A DNA stretch of 64,000 nt. Origin: Siminovitchia fordii DSM 16014 = CIP 108821 (GTDB lineage Bacteria; Bacillota; Bacilli; Bacillales; Bacillaceae_C). A program made the position numbers and the translations under genes. The stretch lies in contig NZ_KB894685.1 of NCBI RefSeq assembly GCF_000374565.1, forward strand, positions 310,001 to 374,000, written 5' to 3'. Under the pieces are notes generated by a model, which did not search any database, had not been told where the DNA came from, and was given only the letters and a program-made list of their open reading frames with translations. Shown here piece by piece: positions 37,481 through 46,918 of this stretch; the first letter of the stretch is position 1; every line of letters starts with the position of its first letter.

Positions 37481-39529
37481 CTAATCCAATTTCTCTTCGG
37501 ACAGGGCGCCCGACTCCTTCAAATGCTCTCTAAGCGGAAGGAACTGTTCATCTTTCCAAAATGAATCGGACTTTATTAGTTCTGATGCATCGTTCCTTGC
37601 AACCTCGAGAACACGGTAATCGTGCACCATGTCTGCCACTTTGAATTCCGGAAGGCCGCTTTGTTTTTTTCCAAAGAAATCGCCCGGCCCCCTCAATTCA
37701 AGATCCCGCTCGCTTAGAACAAATCCGTCATTTGTTTCTGTCATGATCTGCATCCTTTCTTTCCCGATTTCCGTTTTCGGGTCCGCAAGCAAAACACAAT
37801 AGGACTGGCTGCTTCCTCTTCCAACCCTGCCGCGTAATTGATGGAGCTGAGCCAATCCAAACCTTTCCGCATCATAAATCAACATAAATGTCGCATTTGG
37901 AACATTTACTCCGACTTCCACGACAGTTGTCGATACGAGCAACTGAATCTCATTTTTACTGAAGGCTTTCATGACATCATCTTTTTCTGTTGCATGCAAA
38001 CGGCCATGCATCAGGCCTGTCTTAAAACGGCCTTTAAAATGTTGGGATAGCATGTCGTAAACATCGATCGCATTTTGGACATCCAGTTTGTCGCTTTCTT
38101 CAATTAAAGGGCAGATGACATAGGCCTGTCTCCCCTCGCGTAGTTCCTTTTCCATGAAGTCAAGCACCCGATCCAACATATCATGCTTTGCCCAATACGT
38201 TTCAATCGGCTTCCTTCCTTTTGGAAGTTCATCGATGATGGAGACATCCATTTCCCCAAAAACTGTTATGGCCAGTGTGCGGGGGATAGGTGTGGCCGTC
38301 ATAAACAAGACATCCGGACTTTCTCCCTTCTCCTTCAAGACCCGGCGCTGTTCCACTCCGAATCGGTGCTGTTCATCTGTAATGACAAGGCCTAGATGAT
38401 GGAAATCCACATCCTCCTGTATCAGGGAATGCGTGCCGATCATAATATCTATTTCACCGGATCGAAGGCGGTTCAAAATATCTTCCCGCTTTTTCCCTTT
38501 CACTGAGCTTGTTAGCAATTCGATAGATAATTCGGTATGCGAAAAAATCTTTTGGAGCGATTCCACGTGCTGCTCAGCTAATATCTCTGTCGGCACCATG
38601 AGGGCTCCCTGGTATCCTGCGGTTACGCTGGCAAACAGTGCAATGGCAGCCACAACTGTTTTTCCTGAACCGACATCTCCCTGGAGAAGCCTGTTCATTT
38701 TATATGGGGATTTCAGATCAAAACAAATCTCGTTCACTGCTTTTTTCTGAGCATTTGTAAGTGAAAAAGGAAGTTCAGAAATGAAGGCTTTGAGTCTATG
38801 AAGGTCATAGTTTTGGTCGACACCCCGTGTACCTTCCCTCCTCGTCCTTCGAAGAGCTTGCATCTTTAGTTGAAATAAAAGGAATTCCTCATATACGAAG
38901 CGTCTTCGCCCCTGTTTCATTTCCTTTCCTGATTCGGGAAAATGCATGAATTTCAATGCGTTAGCAATGCTTGCCAGCTTGTATTTTTCCAAGAGAGATT
39001 CTGGAAGGGTTTCATTAATGTATCCACCGTAGTCATCGAATGCATCTTTAATAAAGCGCCGTAAAGATTTTACAGTCAACTGTCCCTTTACTGCATATAC
39101 CGGCTGGAAATCTCCAACCCCTTCGTGAGGACCTAGCACGACCTCATTACATGTGATCGTCTGCCGGTGTTTATCCCATTTACCAGTGACAGTGATTGTG
39201 CTATGAGGCTTTAGTTTCCCTTTCAAGTATCCCCGGTTAAACATGACCGCTTTTACCAAATACCTGCCAACCAGCAGACGGACGGTCAGACGGTTTCTTT
39301 TTCTGCCGTAATACACAAGGGAAGGTTCACTATGAACCTTCCCTTCAATCGTAATGCGTTCCTCATGCTCAACTTCGGACAGATCACGCAGCCTCATGTC
39401 ATCGTATCGGTAAGGAAGATAGTACAATAAATCGCGGATTGTATGAATGCCCAGGCCGGCCAGCTGAACAGCGGTCTCTTCGCCTATTCCCTTTAAAACT
39501 GTCACTTCTTGATCCAACGGACTATTCAT
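37481..39529 (-). CDS. recG: ATP-dependent DNA helicase RecG
   Basis: 682 residues: N-terminal OB-fold wedge domain, then helicase domains with GDVGSGKTVVAAIAL, DEQHRFGVEQR, TATPIPRT and the C-terminal QLHQLRGRVGRG. It regresses stalled forks and branch-migrates Holliday junctions. The SD (GGGGGCGG) lies about 10-12 nt before the ATG, longer than usual. It is 29 nt after fakA; the sdaAB-sdaAA genes that lie here in B. subtilis are absent. Confidence 0.97.
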   Translation of the reverse strand: MNSPLDQEVTVLKGIGEETAVQLAGLGIHTIRDLLYYLPYRYDDMRLRDLSEVEHEERITIEGKVHSEPSLVYYGRKRNRLTVRLLVGRYLVKAVMFNRGYLKGKLKPHSTITVTGKWDKHRQTITCNEVVLGPHEGVGDFQPVYAVKGQLTVKSLRRFIKDAFDDYGGYINETLPESLLEKYKLASIANALKFMHFPESGKEMKQGRRRFVYEEFLLFQLKMQALRRTRREGTRGVDQNYDLHRLKAFISELPFSLTNAQKKAVNEICFDLKSPYKMNRLLQGDVGSGKTVVAAIALFASVTAGYQGALMVPTEILAEQHVESLQKIFSHTELSIELLTSSVKGKKREDILNRLRSGEIDIMIGTHSLIQEDVDFHHLGLVITDEQHRFGVEQRRVLKEKGESPDVLFMTATPIPRTLAITVFGEMDVSIIDELPKGRKPIETYWAKHDMLDRVLDFMEKELREGRQAYVICPLIEESDKLDVQNAIDVYDMLSQHFKGRFKTGLMHGRLHATEKDDVMKAFSKNEIQLLVSTTVVEVGVNVPNATFMLIYDAERFGLAQLHQLRGRVGRGSSQSYCVLLADPKTEIGKERMQIMTETNDGFVLSERDLELRGPGDFFGKKQSGLPEFKVADMVHDYRVLEVARNDASELIKSDSFWKDEQFLPLREHLKESGALSEEKLD

Positions 39530-39558
39530 GATCTACAGACCGCCCCCTGATCTAATCA

Positions 39559-41217
39559 TTATTCAACGGAAAAAATGTAGGTATATACCGGCTGTCCTCC
39601 ATCATGGACTTCGACTTCCACGTCTTCAAAATTCTGACTTGCAAAATCAGTGAGTTGATCCAGTATAGACTTGTCCGCATCCTCACCATAAAGGATGGTC
39701 AGAACTTCTGATTCTTCATCAATCATTTCGTTTAACAGGTTTTTGGCAGTATCCAAAAGATTTGGCCCTGACGCTACAATTTTACCATCCGCTATACCCA
39801 TATAGTCATCTTTAGTGATTTCCACTCCATCAATGACCGTATCCCTGACTGCGTATGTGACCTGCCCCGTCTTTACTTCCTTCATAGCATCGGTCATACC
39901 CTCGCGGTTGCCTTCAAGAGAAGCAGTCGGATTAAAAGCAAGAATCGCGGCCATCCCTTGAGGAAGCGTCTTTGATGGAACAACGACGACATTCTCTTCC
40001 GCAATTTCCACAGCCTGCTCTGCTGCCATAATGATATTTTTATTATTTGGCAAAATGATGACATTTTTTGCATTTGCAGCCTTTATAGCTTCCACGATAT
40101 CCTCCGTACTTGGGTTCATCGTTTGTCCGCCTTCTATGATGGCAGAAGCTCCTATGCTTTTGAGCAGCTCCCCAACACCTTTCCCCATCGAAACCGAAAT
40201 AATGGCATACTCTTGCTTTTCTTTCACCGGAGCTTGTACGGCTGGTTTTTCTTTCGTAAGGGCACTGTGCTGTTCCCTCATATTTTCAATTTTCATATGG
40301 ATCAGAGGGCCGTATTGTTGTCCGTACGATAGTACATCGCCGGGCCGCTCTGAATGAATATGGACTTTCGCCACATCATCGTCCGAAATGACAAGAAGCG
40401 AATCACCGTATTGACTGAGATCAGAGCGGAACTCATCTTCGACAAAAGAACGTTTGCCGTCTTCCAGCCGAACCATAAACTCGGTGCAATATCCAAATTC
40501 AATTTCCTCGGTATCCATAAAGCCATGAACACTTTGATGATGTTGCGCGCTGACCAAATCTTCCATCGAAGGGACAGCAGGACCCACTTCAGGAATCTCC
40601 TTTCCAGTGAGAGCAGATAAAAAACCTTCATAGACGAATACAAGTCCCTGCCCGCCACTGTCTACGACTCCGACTTCTTTCAATACCGGTAGAAGGTCCT
40701 GCGTTCTTTCTAAAGACCTCTTTGCTTCTTCTAATGTTTTTTGCATGATCTCTATAAGATCATCTGTTTTTCCGGCAGTCTTTACAGCTTCACTTGCGGC
40801 ATCCTTGGCTACTGTTAAAATGGTCCCTTCGACAGGTTTCATGACCGCTTTATAGGCTGTTTCAACTCCTGCTTTCAATGCGTGGGCGAATTCCTCACCT
40901 GTGATAACAGATCTGTGTTCAATATCTTTTGAAAAGCCTCTGAACAGCTGGGACAAAATGACCCCTGAATTCCCTCGAGCTCCCATTAACAGACCTTTGG
41001 CAAACGCTGCCCCGACTTTTCCGATATGGCTCTGCTTATTTGCCTGTGCTTCTTTTGAACCGGAAGTTATAGATAACTTCATATTTGTTCCCGTATCACC
41101 GTCCGGTACGGGAAAAACATTTAATGCATCAACGATTTCAGCGTTTGCTGACAAATGATTCGCACCGCTTAGAATCATTTCGGCAAAGCGGTTCCCATCC
41201 AAAGATGTTATCGACAC
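39559..41217 (-). CDS. fakA: Fatty acid kinase catalytic subunit FakA (YloV)
   Basis: 552 residues. N-terminal DhaL-type ATP domain with FPVPDGDTGTNM (about 32-43) and ARGNSGVILSQLF, a middle Cys-containing domain, and a C-terminal domain that binds FakB. It phosphorylates FakB-bound exogenous fatty acids, which PlsX/PlsY then use. The start is GTG 41217 with GGAGGAAAAG upstream. It is coupled with yloU (16-nt gap). Confidence 0.96.
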   Translation of the reverse strand: MSITSLDGNRFAEMILSGANHLSANAEIVDALNVFPVPDGDTGTNMKLSITSGSKEAQANKQSHIGKVGAAFAKGLLMGARGNSGVILSQLFRGFSKDIEHRSVITGEEFAHALKAGVETAYKAVMKPVEGTILTVAKDAASEAVKTAGKTDDLIEIMQKTLEEAKRSLERTQDLLPVLKEVGVVDSGGQGLVFVYEGFLSALTGKEIPEVGPAVPSMEDLVSAQHHQSVHGFMDTEEIEFGYCTEFMVRLEDGKRSFVEDEFRSDLSQYGDSLLVISDDDVAKVHIHSERPGDVLSYGQQYGPLIHMKIENMREQHSALTKEKPAVQAPVKEKQEYAIISVSMGKGVGELLKSIGASAIIEGGQTMNPSTEDIVEAIKAANAKNVIILPNNKNIIMAAEQAVEIAEENVVVVPSKTLPQGMAAILAFNPTASLEGNREGMTDAMKEVKTGQVTYAVRDTVIDGVEITKDDYMGIADGKIVASGPNLLDTAKNLLNEMIDEESEVLTILYGEDADKSILDQLTDFASQNFEDVEVEVHDGGQPVYTYIFSVE

Positions 41218-41233
41218 GAACTTTTCCTCCTCA

Positions 41234-41596
41234 TTATGGATTCGTCACACGAACCCCCTGAACATAAATATTAACTGTATCGGCAGACATTCCGATCGTT
41301 TTTTTCAATGTGTATTTGACTTTAGACTGTACATTAAAGGCCACTTCAGAAATTTTTGTCCCATAACTGACAATTATGTACATGTCGATATGAAGTTCAT
41401 CACCTTCCTGACGCAAGACAACACCCCTGGAGAAGTTTTCTTTTCGCAGGATTTCCGTCAATCCGTCACGGATCTGGTTTTTGGAAGCCATCCCGATGAT
41501 GCCGTAGCAGTCGATGGCAGCGCCACCGGCAATCGTAGCAATCACTTCATTGGAAATATCAATTTGGCCAAATTTCGTTTTCATTTCAATGGACAC
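41234..41596 (-). CDS. yloU: Asp23/Gls24 family protein YloU
   Basis: 120 residues, near identical in layout to B. subtilis YloU. It has the Asp23 core (GQIDISNEVIATIAGGAAID, then DMYIIVSYGTKISEVA and VNIYVQGVRVTNP). Asp23 family members relate to envelope homeostasis; this one is always next to fakA. The start is GTG 41596 with GGGGGGG 7 nt upstream. Confidence 0.93.
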   Translation of the reverse strand: MSIEMKTKFGQIDISNEVIATIAGGAAIDCYGIIGMASKNQIRDGLTEILRKENFSRGVVLRQEGDELHIDMYIIVSYGTKISEVAFNVQSKVKYTLKKTIGMSADTVNIYVQGVRVTNP

Positions 41597-41651
41597 AAAA
41601 TATCCCCCCCTAGTTTAATGAGTCACGTACGTTATGTTCCTTTTAGTCCGT

Positions 41652-41792
41652 GTTCAAAAAGTTGCCAAATCAGAAACAAGCAAGCCTAATGGCAAAGCTT
41701 CGAGCAGCGGACTGAATGCTTTTAAATACATGATCAGCACAGAAATGAGCCAACGAAGAGATTCGCCGCTTATCATTTGGTGACTTTTGAAC
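41652..41792. repeat. MITE-like element with long terminal inverted repeats
   Basis: The left end GTTCAAAAAGTTGCCAAAT (41652-41670) pairs with the right end ATTTGGTGACTTTTGAAC (41775-41792), about 15 of 18 positions. The 141-nt unit has no coding frame. It sits in the 435-nt gap between yloU and rpmB, which start divergently. That gap also has a 7-nt perfect pair TCTGTCA/TGACAGA (41883-41908); no clear promoter was assigned. Confidence 0.65.
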
Positions 41793-42031
41793 ATCCTCTT
41801 TTAGTGCTAGAGCTATGATTATATTACTATAACGGGTTCTTTTTTAAAAGCGGAAACATAGGGATAATATCAAGCCATCTCTTCTGTCAAGGAAGCAACC
41901 ATGACAGAGTCGATTGATTTGTTGCATTGCGGAACTTTCTATGATAAATTATTAAAGTATCTTTTCATAAAAGAGGATGAAATAATCATTCGATTATTTG
42001 AGGTAGTGTTAGTGATAGGAGGGGAACATCA

Positions 42032-42220
42032 ATGTCTAAAAAATGTGTTATTACAGGACGAAAAACAAGCACAGGAAACAAACGTTCACACGCAATGAAT
42101 GCTAATAGACGCACTTGGGGTGCAAACCTTCAAAAAGTCCGCATTTTGGTGGATGGAAAGCCAAAGCGTGTATGGGTTTCAGCCCGCGCCCTTAAATCAG
42201 GCAAAGTTGAAAGAGTTTAA
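42032..42220 (+). CDS. rpmB: 50S ribosomal protein L28
   Basis: 62 residues ([20 protein letters not shown] ... [12 protein letters not shown]). The first Cys is at position 5, but the other cysteines of the zinc-type L28 are missing (no CxxC), so this is a zinc-independent form with one Cys. GGAGGGG lies about 6 nt before the ATG. It is the only plus-strand gene in this part and is divergent from yloU, as in B. subtilis. Confidence 0.97.
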   Translation: MSKKCVITGRKTSTGNKRSHAMNANRRTWGANLQKVRILVDGKPKRVWVSARALKSGKVERV

Positions 42221-42229
42221 ATAATGTCA

Positions 42230-42260
42230 AAAAGAGGCGCCTCGAACAGGTGCCTCTTTT
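42230..42260. terminator. Bidirectional terminator between rpmB and spoVM
   Basis: A 13-bp stem (aaaagaggcgcct/aggtgcctctttt, one G-U) with a 5-nt loop. It has T-rich sequence on the plus side and A-rich sequence on the other, so it serves rpmB and probably also the opposing spoVM transcript. The stretch 42261-42543 holds no supported gene. Confidence 0.85.
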
Positions 42261-42543
42261 CCTTTGCTTTAATTTCACTTTCAAGAAACTACTTACCTTA
42301 CGTCCAGCTTCATTACCTATCAACTTGCAAACTTCGCGTATACTTCTACGATCATTTAACAGCCAGCTCCGACCGAAAGAAAGTCGATGTCTAAGCTTGC
42401 CAAATGTCGTCGGCCCCAAGATTAAGCTCATTTTTTCCTGAAACGCCTGTCTTATGCTTGTCACCGATAAGAATCTCCCTTGCATTTCCCTCGTAGGAAG
42501 TGCTCCTGTCTTTATATCGATGAACAGCCGCTGCACTTTTGAG

Positions 42544-42624
42544 TTAATCTTTTTTAAACGTTCCGAGCATTGCCCTTACAATGCCCCCTAAAAACCTCGG
42601 AAGCTTGATTGTATAAAACTTCAT
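42544..42624 (-). CDS. spoVM: Stage V sporulation peptide SpoVM
   Basis: A 26-residue peptide reading MKFYTIKLPRFLGGIVRAML then GTFKKD. It differs from B. subtilis SpoVM only by conservative changes (Lys to Arg, Ser to Thr, Arg to Lys). It forms an amphipathic helix that senses the convex forespore membrane and anchors SpoIVA to start coat assembly. AGGAGGG lies 7 nt before the ATG. Its position beside rpmB is conserved. Expression is expected from a sigma-E promoter, which I could not place with confidence. Confidence 0.97.
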   Translation of the reverse strand: MKFYTIKLPRFLGGIVRAMLGTFKKD

Positions 42625-42726
42625 ACAGGTTCCCTCCTCATCACTATAAGAAACTGACATTTTCTCACTCATATCATATTCATGATCTATACATAAGTAC
42701 ACATGCCCGGTTCATTCAAGACAATA

Positions 42727-43380
42727 TTAATCCTTGCTCCTTATCATCATAAGTATGCCTTTTTTGAATGAAAAATGACCAGTTTCCTGAATAAGTTCAT
42801 TACTGATGCATAGCGAGGAACCTGCTGGGACGTGATGATGATTAAGGGGGTATTTGAATCCTTCCAATGTCAACCCGTATACATCTGAAAAAATAGGGAT
42901 AAAGGAGATGAATTTTTTCTCCTCATCCCATTTTATTTCATAACTGTCAGGCAAATGAACCGAAAGATTGTTTTGAACATCAATTAATTCAAAATTGATA
43001 TCGGGATAATCTTGTTTAAATTTGCCCAACATCAGCGCATTTGCCATGAAATGATCAAGCCGACCACCTGTTCCACCGAAAATTTTTACATTAGACGCCT
43101 TCATTTCCAATGCCCACATGATTGCCAATTCCATGTCCGTTTCATCTTTTTCCGGCTTATACCGACGTAGTGACGGAACTTTCCGTTCGATCTTCTCCCA
43201 ATCTTCTTCCTTGATCGAATCAAAGTCGCCCACAGCCAAATCAGGGTAGAGACCCGCCTGGATAATTATTTGTACGCCTCTGTCGACACCGATCCATATA
43301 GTGTTTTCTTTTTCGTATTCAGATAAATCCGGAATTAAATTTTCCGGTCCCCCTGCAACGATATGAAATGTTTTTTCCAA
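42727..43380 (-). CDS. thiN: Thiamine pyrophosphokinase ThiN
   Basis: 217 residues from TTG 43380 (MEKTFHIVAGGPENLIPDL), with GAGGTG 8 nt upstream. Motifs WIGVDRGV, AVGDFDSI, DETDMELA and IFGGTGGRLDH mark the TPK catalytic domain, followed by a C-terminal thiamin-binding beta domain. It makes thiamine diphosphate from thiamine and ATP. The open frame extends seven codons upstream to an ATG that overlaps rpe. Confidence 0.95.
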   Translation of the reverse strand: MEKTFHIVAGGPENLIPDLSEYEKENTIWIGVDRGVQIIIQAGLYPDLAVGDFDSIKEEDWEKIERKVPSLRRYKPEKDETDMELAIMWALEMKASNVKIFGGTGGRLDHFMANALMLGKFKQDYPDINFELIDVQNNLSVHLPDSYEIKWDEEKKFISFIPIFSDVYGLTLEGFKYPLNHHHVPAGSSLCISNELIQETGHFSFKKGILMMIRSKD

Positions 43381-43397
43381 TGGACCTTCACCTCTGG

Positions 43398-44054
43398 TCA
43401 TGGCTGTCCAAGTTGTTTTCGAATGTCTTCTATCGCTTTTGTACGATCAGGTTGATTAAAGATGAAAGAACCGGCTACAAATACATTCGCACCTGCTTCC
43501 TTACATAGACGGGCTGTTTCAGGATGAATCCCCCCGTCCACTTCGATTTCCAAATCCAGCCCTCTTTCATCCGCCATTTTTTTAATTTCTGTTATTTTTG
43601 GAAGGACTGACTCAATAAATGACTGTCCGCCAAAACCGGGGTTGACTGTCATTAATAAAACCATATCGATGTCTTCCAAAAGATATTGGATTGATTCTGC
43701 GGGAGTGGCTGGATTTAATACGACCCCCGCTTTAACTCCATGCTTCTTTATCTCCTGGAGTGTCCGGTGAAGATGCGGGTCCGTTTCGACATGGATCGTT
43801 AGGTAATCCGCCCCCGCTTTAGCAAAGTCTTCTATATAGAGATGAGGATTTTCTATCATTAAATGGACGTCAAGCGGCAGATCTGTCACTGATTTGATAG
43901 CGGCGACAGTTCCGGGCCCCATCGTGATGTTCGGGACGAAATGTCCATCCATGACATCAATGTGAATGTAATCCGCTCCTCCCGCTTCTACTTCTTTTAT
44001 CTCATTTCCAAGTTTTAAAAAATCTGCTGCAAGAATCGATGGTGCAATCTTCAT
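43398..44054 (-). CDS. rpe: Ribulose-phosphate 3-epimerase
   Basis: 218 residues, TIM barrel. It starts MKIAPSILAADFLKLG, then HIDVMDGHFVPNITMG, TVNPGFGGQSF, EVDGGI and AGANVFVAGS. It interconverts ribulose-5-P and xylulose-5-P in the pentose phosphate pathway. It is packed between rsgA (2-nt gap) and thiN. Confidence 0.98.
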   Translation of the reverse strand: MKIAPSILAADFLKLGNEIKEVEAGGADYIHIDVMDGHFVPNITMGPGTVAAIKSVTDLPLDVHLMIENPHLYIEDFAKAGADYLTIHVETDPHLHRTLQEIKKHGVKAGVVLNPATPAESIQYLLEDIDMVLLMTVNPGFGGQSFIESVLPKITEIKKMADERGLDLEIEVDGGIHPETARLCKEAGANVFVAGSFIFNQPDRTKAIEDIRKQLGQP

Positions 44055-44056
44055 CG

Positions 44057-44938
44057 TTAATACCTCGGCTTTCTATTCTTTATTTCTTCATAAAAGTCCT
44101 GATAATGATCATAGCGATATTGGCGGATTTCTCCAGATTCGGTCGCCTGCTTCACCGCGCAACCAGGTTCATTGATATGAAGACAGCCTCGAAATTTACA
44201 GTTTTCTCCATATTGCTGTATTTCCGGAAATGTGTATGGTAAATCAGCCGCCTCCATTTCCGGGAACTCCAATGAACTGAATCCAGGGGTATCAGCAACA
44301 AGTCCCCCCCCGATTTGAAGAAGTTCCACATGGCGTGTGGTATGCCTTCCCCTTCCCAAGTGCTCAGAAATATCTGCTGTCTTTATTTCCAATGAAGGAT
44401 GCAATGAGTTGAGCAGAGACGACTTCCCCACTCCTGATTGTCCGGCCAATACACTGATTTTCCCATCAATTAATGGATATAGCTGTTTTAGCCCATCACC
44501 AGTCCTTGCCGATAATTGAAAAACTTCATAGCCAATCGACTGGTATCCTTCAATATACCAGTCGATTTTTTCCTTCTCCTGCCCAGATAACAGATCCATC
44601 TTTGTGATGCATATAACGGGAGTAATATCATTTGCTTCAATGACTGATAAAAAACGGTCTAGAAGCACCGGACTAAAGTCAGGCCTAGCCGCTGAGAAGA
44701 CCAATATCGCTTGGTCGATGTTGGCTATCGGAGGCCGGATGAGTTCATTTTTTCTCGGCTTGATTTCCATAATATAACCGTCTGTTTCATTTTCAGATTG
44801 AAAGACAACATAATCACCTACAAGAGGCGTGATATTTTTTTTTCTAAAAACTCCCCGTCCACGACATTGAATGATGCTCTCTCCTGCAAGCACATAGTAA
44901 AACCCGCTCAATGCTTTGATGATTTTTCCTTCCGACAT
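44057..44938 (-). CDS. rsgA: Small ribosomal subunit biogenesis GTPase RsgA (CpgA)
   Basis: 293 residues. N-terminal OB fold, a circularly permuted GTPase domain (ITKMD before GQSGVGKSSLLN, then DTPGFSSLE) and a C-terminal zinc knuckle CKFRGCLHINEPGC (C-x4-C-x-H-x5-C). It helps 30S maturation and is a PrkC substrate in B. subtilis, whose gene is immediately upstream here (21-nt gap). Confidence 0.97.
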   Translation of the reverse strand: MSEGKIIKALSGFYYVLAGESIIQCRGRGVFRKKNITPLVGDYVVFQSENETDGYIMEIKPRKNELIRPPIANIDQAILVFSAARPDFSPVLLDRFLSVIEANDITPVICITKMDLLSGQEKEKIDWYIEGYQSIGYEVFQLSARTGDGLKQLYPLIDGKISVLAGQSGVGKSSLLNSLHPSLEIKTADISEHLGRGRHTTRHVELLQIGGGLVADTPGFSSLEFPEMEAADLPYTFPEIQQYGENCKFRGCLHINEPGCAVKQATESGEIRQYRYDHYQDFYEEIKNRKPRY

Positions 44939-44959
44939 GGCATCCTTCCTTCCTAATGA

Positions 44960-46918
44960 TTAATCTTTCGGATATGATACTTCCTCGTCCAAGATGACCG
45001 TATTATCCCGAACAACTTTATATCCTGCTTTTTTTCCTTCTTCTATCGTGAATTCCAATTCTTTTTTCGTAGTGGAATTTATTGTGAATGTTTCTGCCGG
45101 GACAGTCATACTGTTGTTCATGTCTTCAATAAAGATTCTGACTTCCTGCGGCTTGCCTTCTTCTTCCGGTTCATATGGTATGGTAATTTCCTTGGTCACT
45201 TTTTCAGGAGGTATTTCTTGCTGGCCTTTTGATATGGTCACCTTTACAGTAGAACCTTTCATCAGTTCTGTATCTGGAGCTGGATCCTGCGCCATGACAA
45301 GTCCTTCAGGTACATCATCTGAGTATTCCTCACTGGAATAATCAATTTTTAATCCTGTTGATTCTTCATAGTTTTCGAGGCCTTTTTGGTTATAGCCCGA
45401 TAAATCTTTCAACGTGACCTTCTCTTCACCAATACTTACTTTAAAAATGATTGTCGTTTCAGAAGGAACTACTTCAGAGCCTGGTGCCGGATCTTGCCCA
45501 ATAATCGTGCCCGGAGCAGCAGAGTCATACTCTTCTTCCTTATCAATATGGTCGAATCCTTCTTTGTCGAGCAGTTCATCAATCTCTTCATAGTCCCTGC
45601 CCTTATAATCTGATAGGAGAAATTTTTCCTTTCCTGTGCTCAGATAAATATTGATCAAACTGCCTTTTTTCACTTCACGTCCGGCCTTCGGGCTTGTCTT
45701 AATCACTTCACCTTCCGCAACTTCTTCATCTGGAGTCTCAATTGTTTCACCGACTTCAAAACCTGCCTCTACAAGGCTTAAAACCGCATCATCATACATC
45801 TCTCCGCTTACATCAGGCACTTGTACTACTTTGGCGCTCATCAGTGAGGGCATAACAATTAATAGAAGCGCAATGGCAATAAGCAAGACTGCTGAAATGG
45901 AGCCAACCACCCAGGGCCATTTTTTTCTTTTCTTTGCAACTTTTTCTTCATTCTTCTGTTTTGCTGGCTCTTTATTATCGATTTTATGGACCATTGTATC
46001 ATCATTCATCGATTCAACATGCTCATCCGTGATGACCGGGATGGCCTTGGTTGCTTCATTATCTTCAGGAATGATGAACTTGGGTTCTTGCAGACGATCA
46101 GGATCAAGTGCCGTTTCCAAATCTTTTTCCATTTCTTCAATGCTGTTATATCTGAGGAACGGATCTTTCGCAGTTGCCTTCAATACGATATTTTCCACAC
46201 TTTGCGGTATATCTGGATTCCATCTTGTCGGCGGGGGAGTTTCCGATTGTAGATGCTTCAACGCTATAGAGACAGCAGACTCACCTGAAAAAGGAAGCCT
46301 TCCTGTCAAAAGCTCAAACATGACAATCCCCAGTGAATAAATATCCGACTTTTTGGTCGCCATTCCTCCCCTTGCCTGCTCGGGAGACAAATAATGTACA
46401 GATCCAAGCACTGCATTTGTATGAGTGATAGACGTGGCACTCAATGCCATGGCAATACCAAAATCTGTGATTTTCACAATGCCTTCGTGATCTATTAAAA
46501 TATTTTGAGGTTTTATGTCACGATGGATAATATGGTTATAATGAGCATGCTCAAGGGCAGAAGTCAACTGCTTGACAATATCAATCACTTTTTCAACTGA
46601 AATGGGGTAATAGCTTTGTATGTATTGCTTCAAGGTCATCCCATCGACATATTCCATGACGATATAATAGATATTGTCTTCTTCCCCAACATCGAAAACG
46701 TTCACGATATTAGGATGGTTCAGGCTGGTCGCTGACTGCGCCTCACGTTGGAACCGACGGATGAATTCTTCTTCGTCCGCAAAATCCAATCTTAATATCT
46801 TCACCGCAACATCCCGGTCCAATATCATGTCATGGGCCAGATAAACGTTGGCCATTCCGCCGCCGCCAATCATTTTTATGATTTTATAGCGCCCGCTAAT
46901 TCTTTTTCCGATCAGCAT
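44960..46918 (-). CDS. prkC: Ser/Thr protein kinase PrkC with PASTA repeats
   Basis: 652 residues from ATG 46918. Kinase domain with Lys40 in VAVKIL, catalytic HRDIKPQN (Asp134) and DFG (Asp152), and the activation loop THTNAVLGSVHYLSPEQARG. Membrane helix at about 335-360, then three extracellular PASTA modules (from about 364). It senses muropeptides for germination and phosphorylates growth factors. It overlaps prpC by 7 nt, giving a coupled kinase-phosphatase pair. Confidence 0.97.
   Translation of the reverse strand: MLIGKRISGRYKIIKMIGGGGMANVYLAHDMILDRDVAVKILRLDFADEEEFIRRFQREAQSATSLNHPNIVNVFDVGEEDNIYYIVMEYVDGMTLKQYIQSYYPISVEKVIDIVKQLTSALEHAHYNHIIHRDIKPQNILIDHEGIVKITDFGIAMALSATSITHTNAVLGSVHYLSPEQARGGMATKKSDIYSLGIVMFELLTGRLPFSGESAVSIALKHLQSETPPPTRWNPDIPQSVENIVLKATAKDPFLRYNSIEEMEKDLETALDPDRLQEPKFIIPEDNEATKAIPVITDEHVESMNDDTMVHKIDNKEPAKQKNEEKVAKKRKKWPWVVGSISAVLLIAIALLLIVMPSLMSAKVVQVPDVSGEMYDDAVLSLVEAGFEVGETIETPDEEVAEGEVIKTSPKAGREVKKGSLINIYLSTGKEKFLLSDYKGRDYEEIDELLDKEGFDHIDKEEEYDSAAPGTIIGQDPAPGSEVVPSETTIIFKVSIGEEKVTLKDLSGYNQKGLENYEESTGLKIDYSSEEYSDDVPEGLVMAQDPAPDTELMKGSTVKVTISKGQQEIPPEKVTKEITIPYEPEEEGKPQEVRIFIEDMNNSMTVPAETFTINSTTKKELEFTIEEGKKAGYKVVRDNTVILDEEVSYPKD

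Noticed and set aside
41901-42098. 65-codon plus-strand frame ending inside rpmB
   Set aside because: Overlaps rpmB in another frame and lies over its leader; no SD.
42192-42536. 114-codon minus-strand frame downstream of spoVM
   Set aside because: It starts at GTG without SD, overlaps the 3' end of rpmB and its terminator, and resembles no known family.
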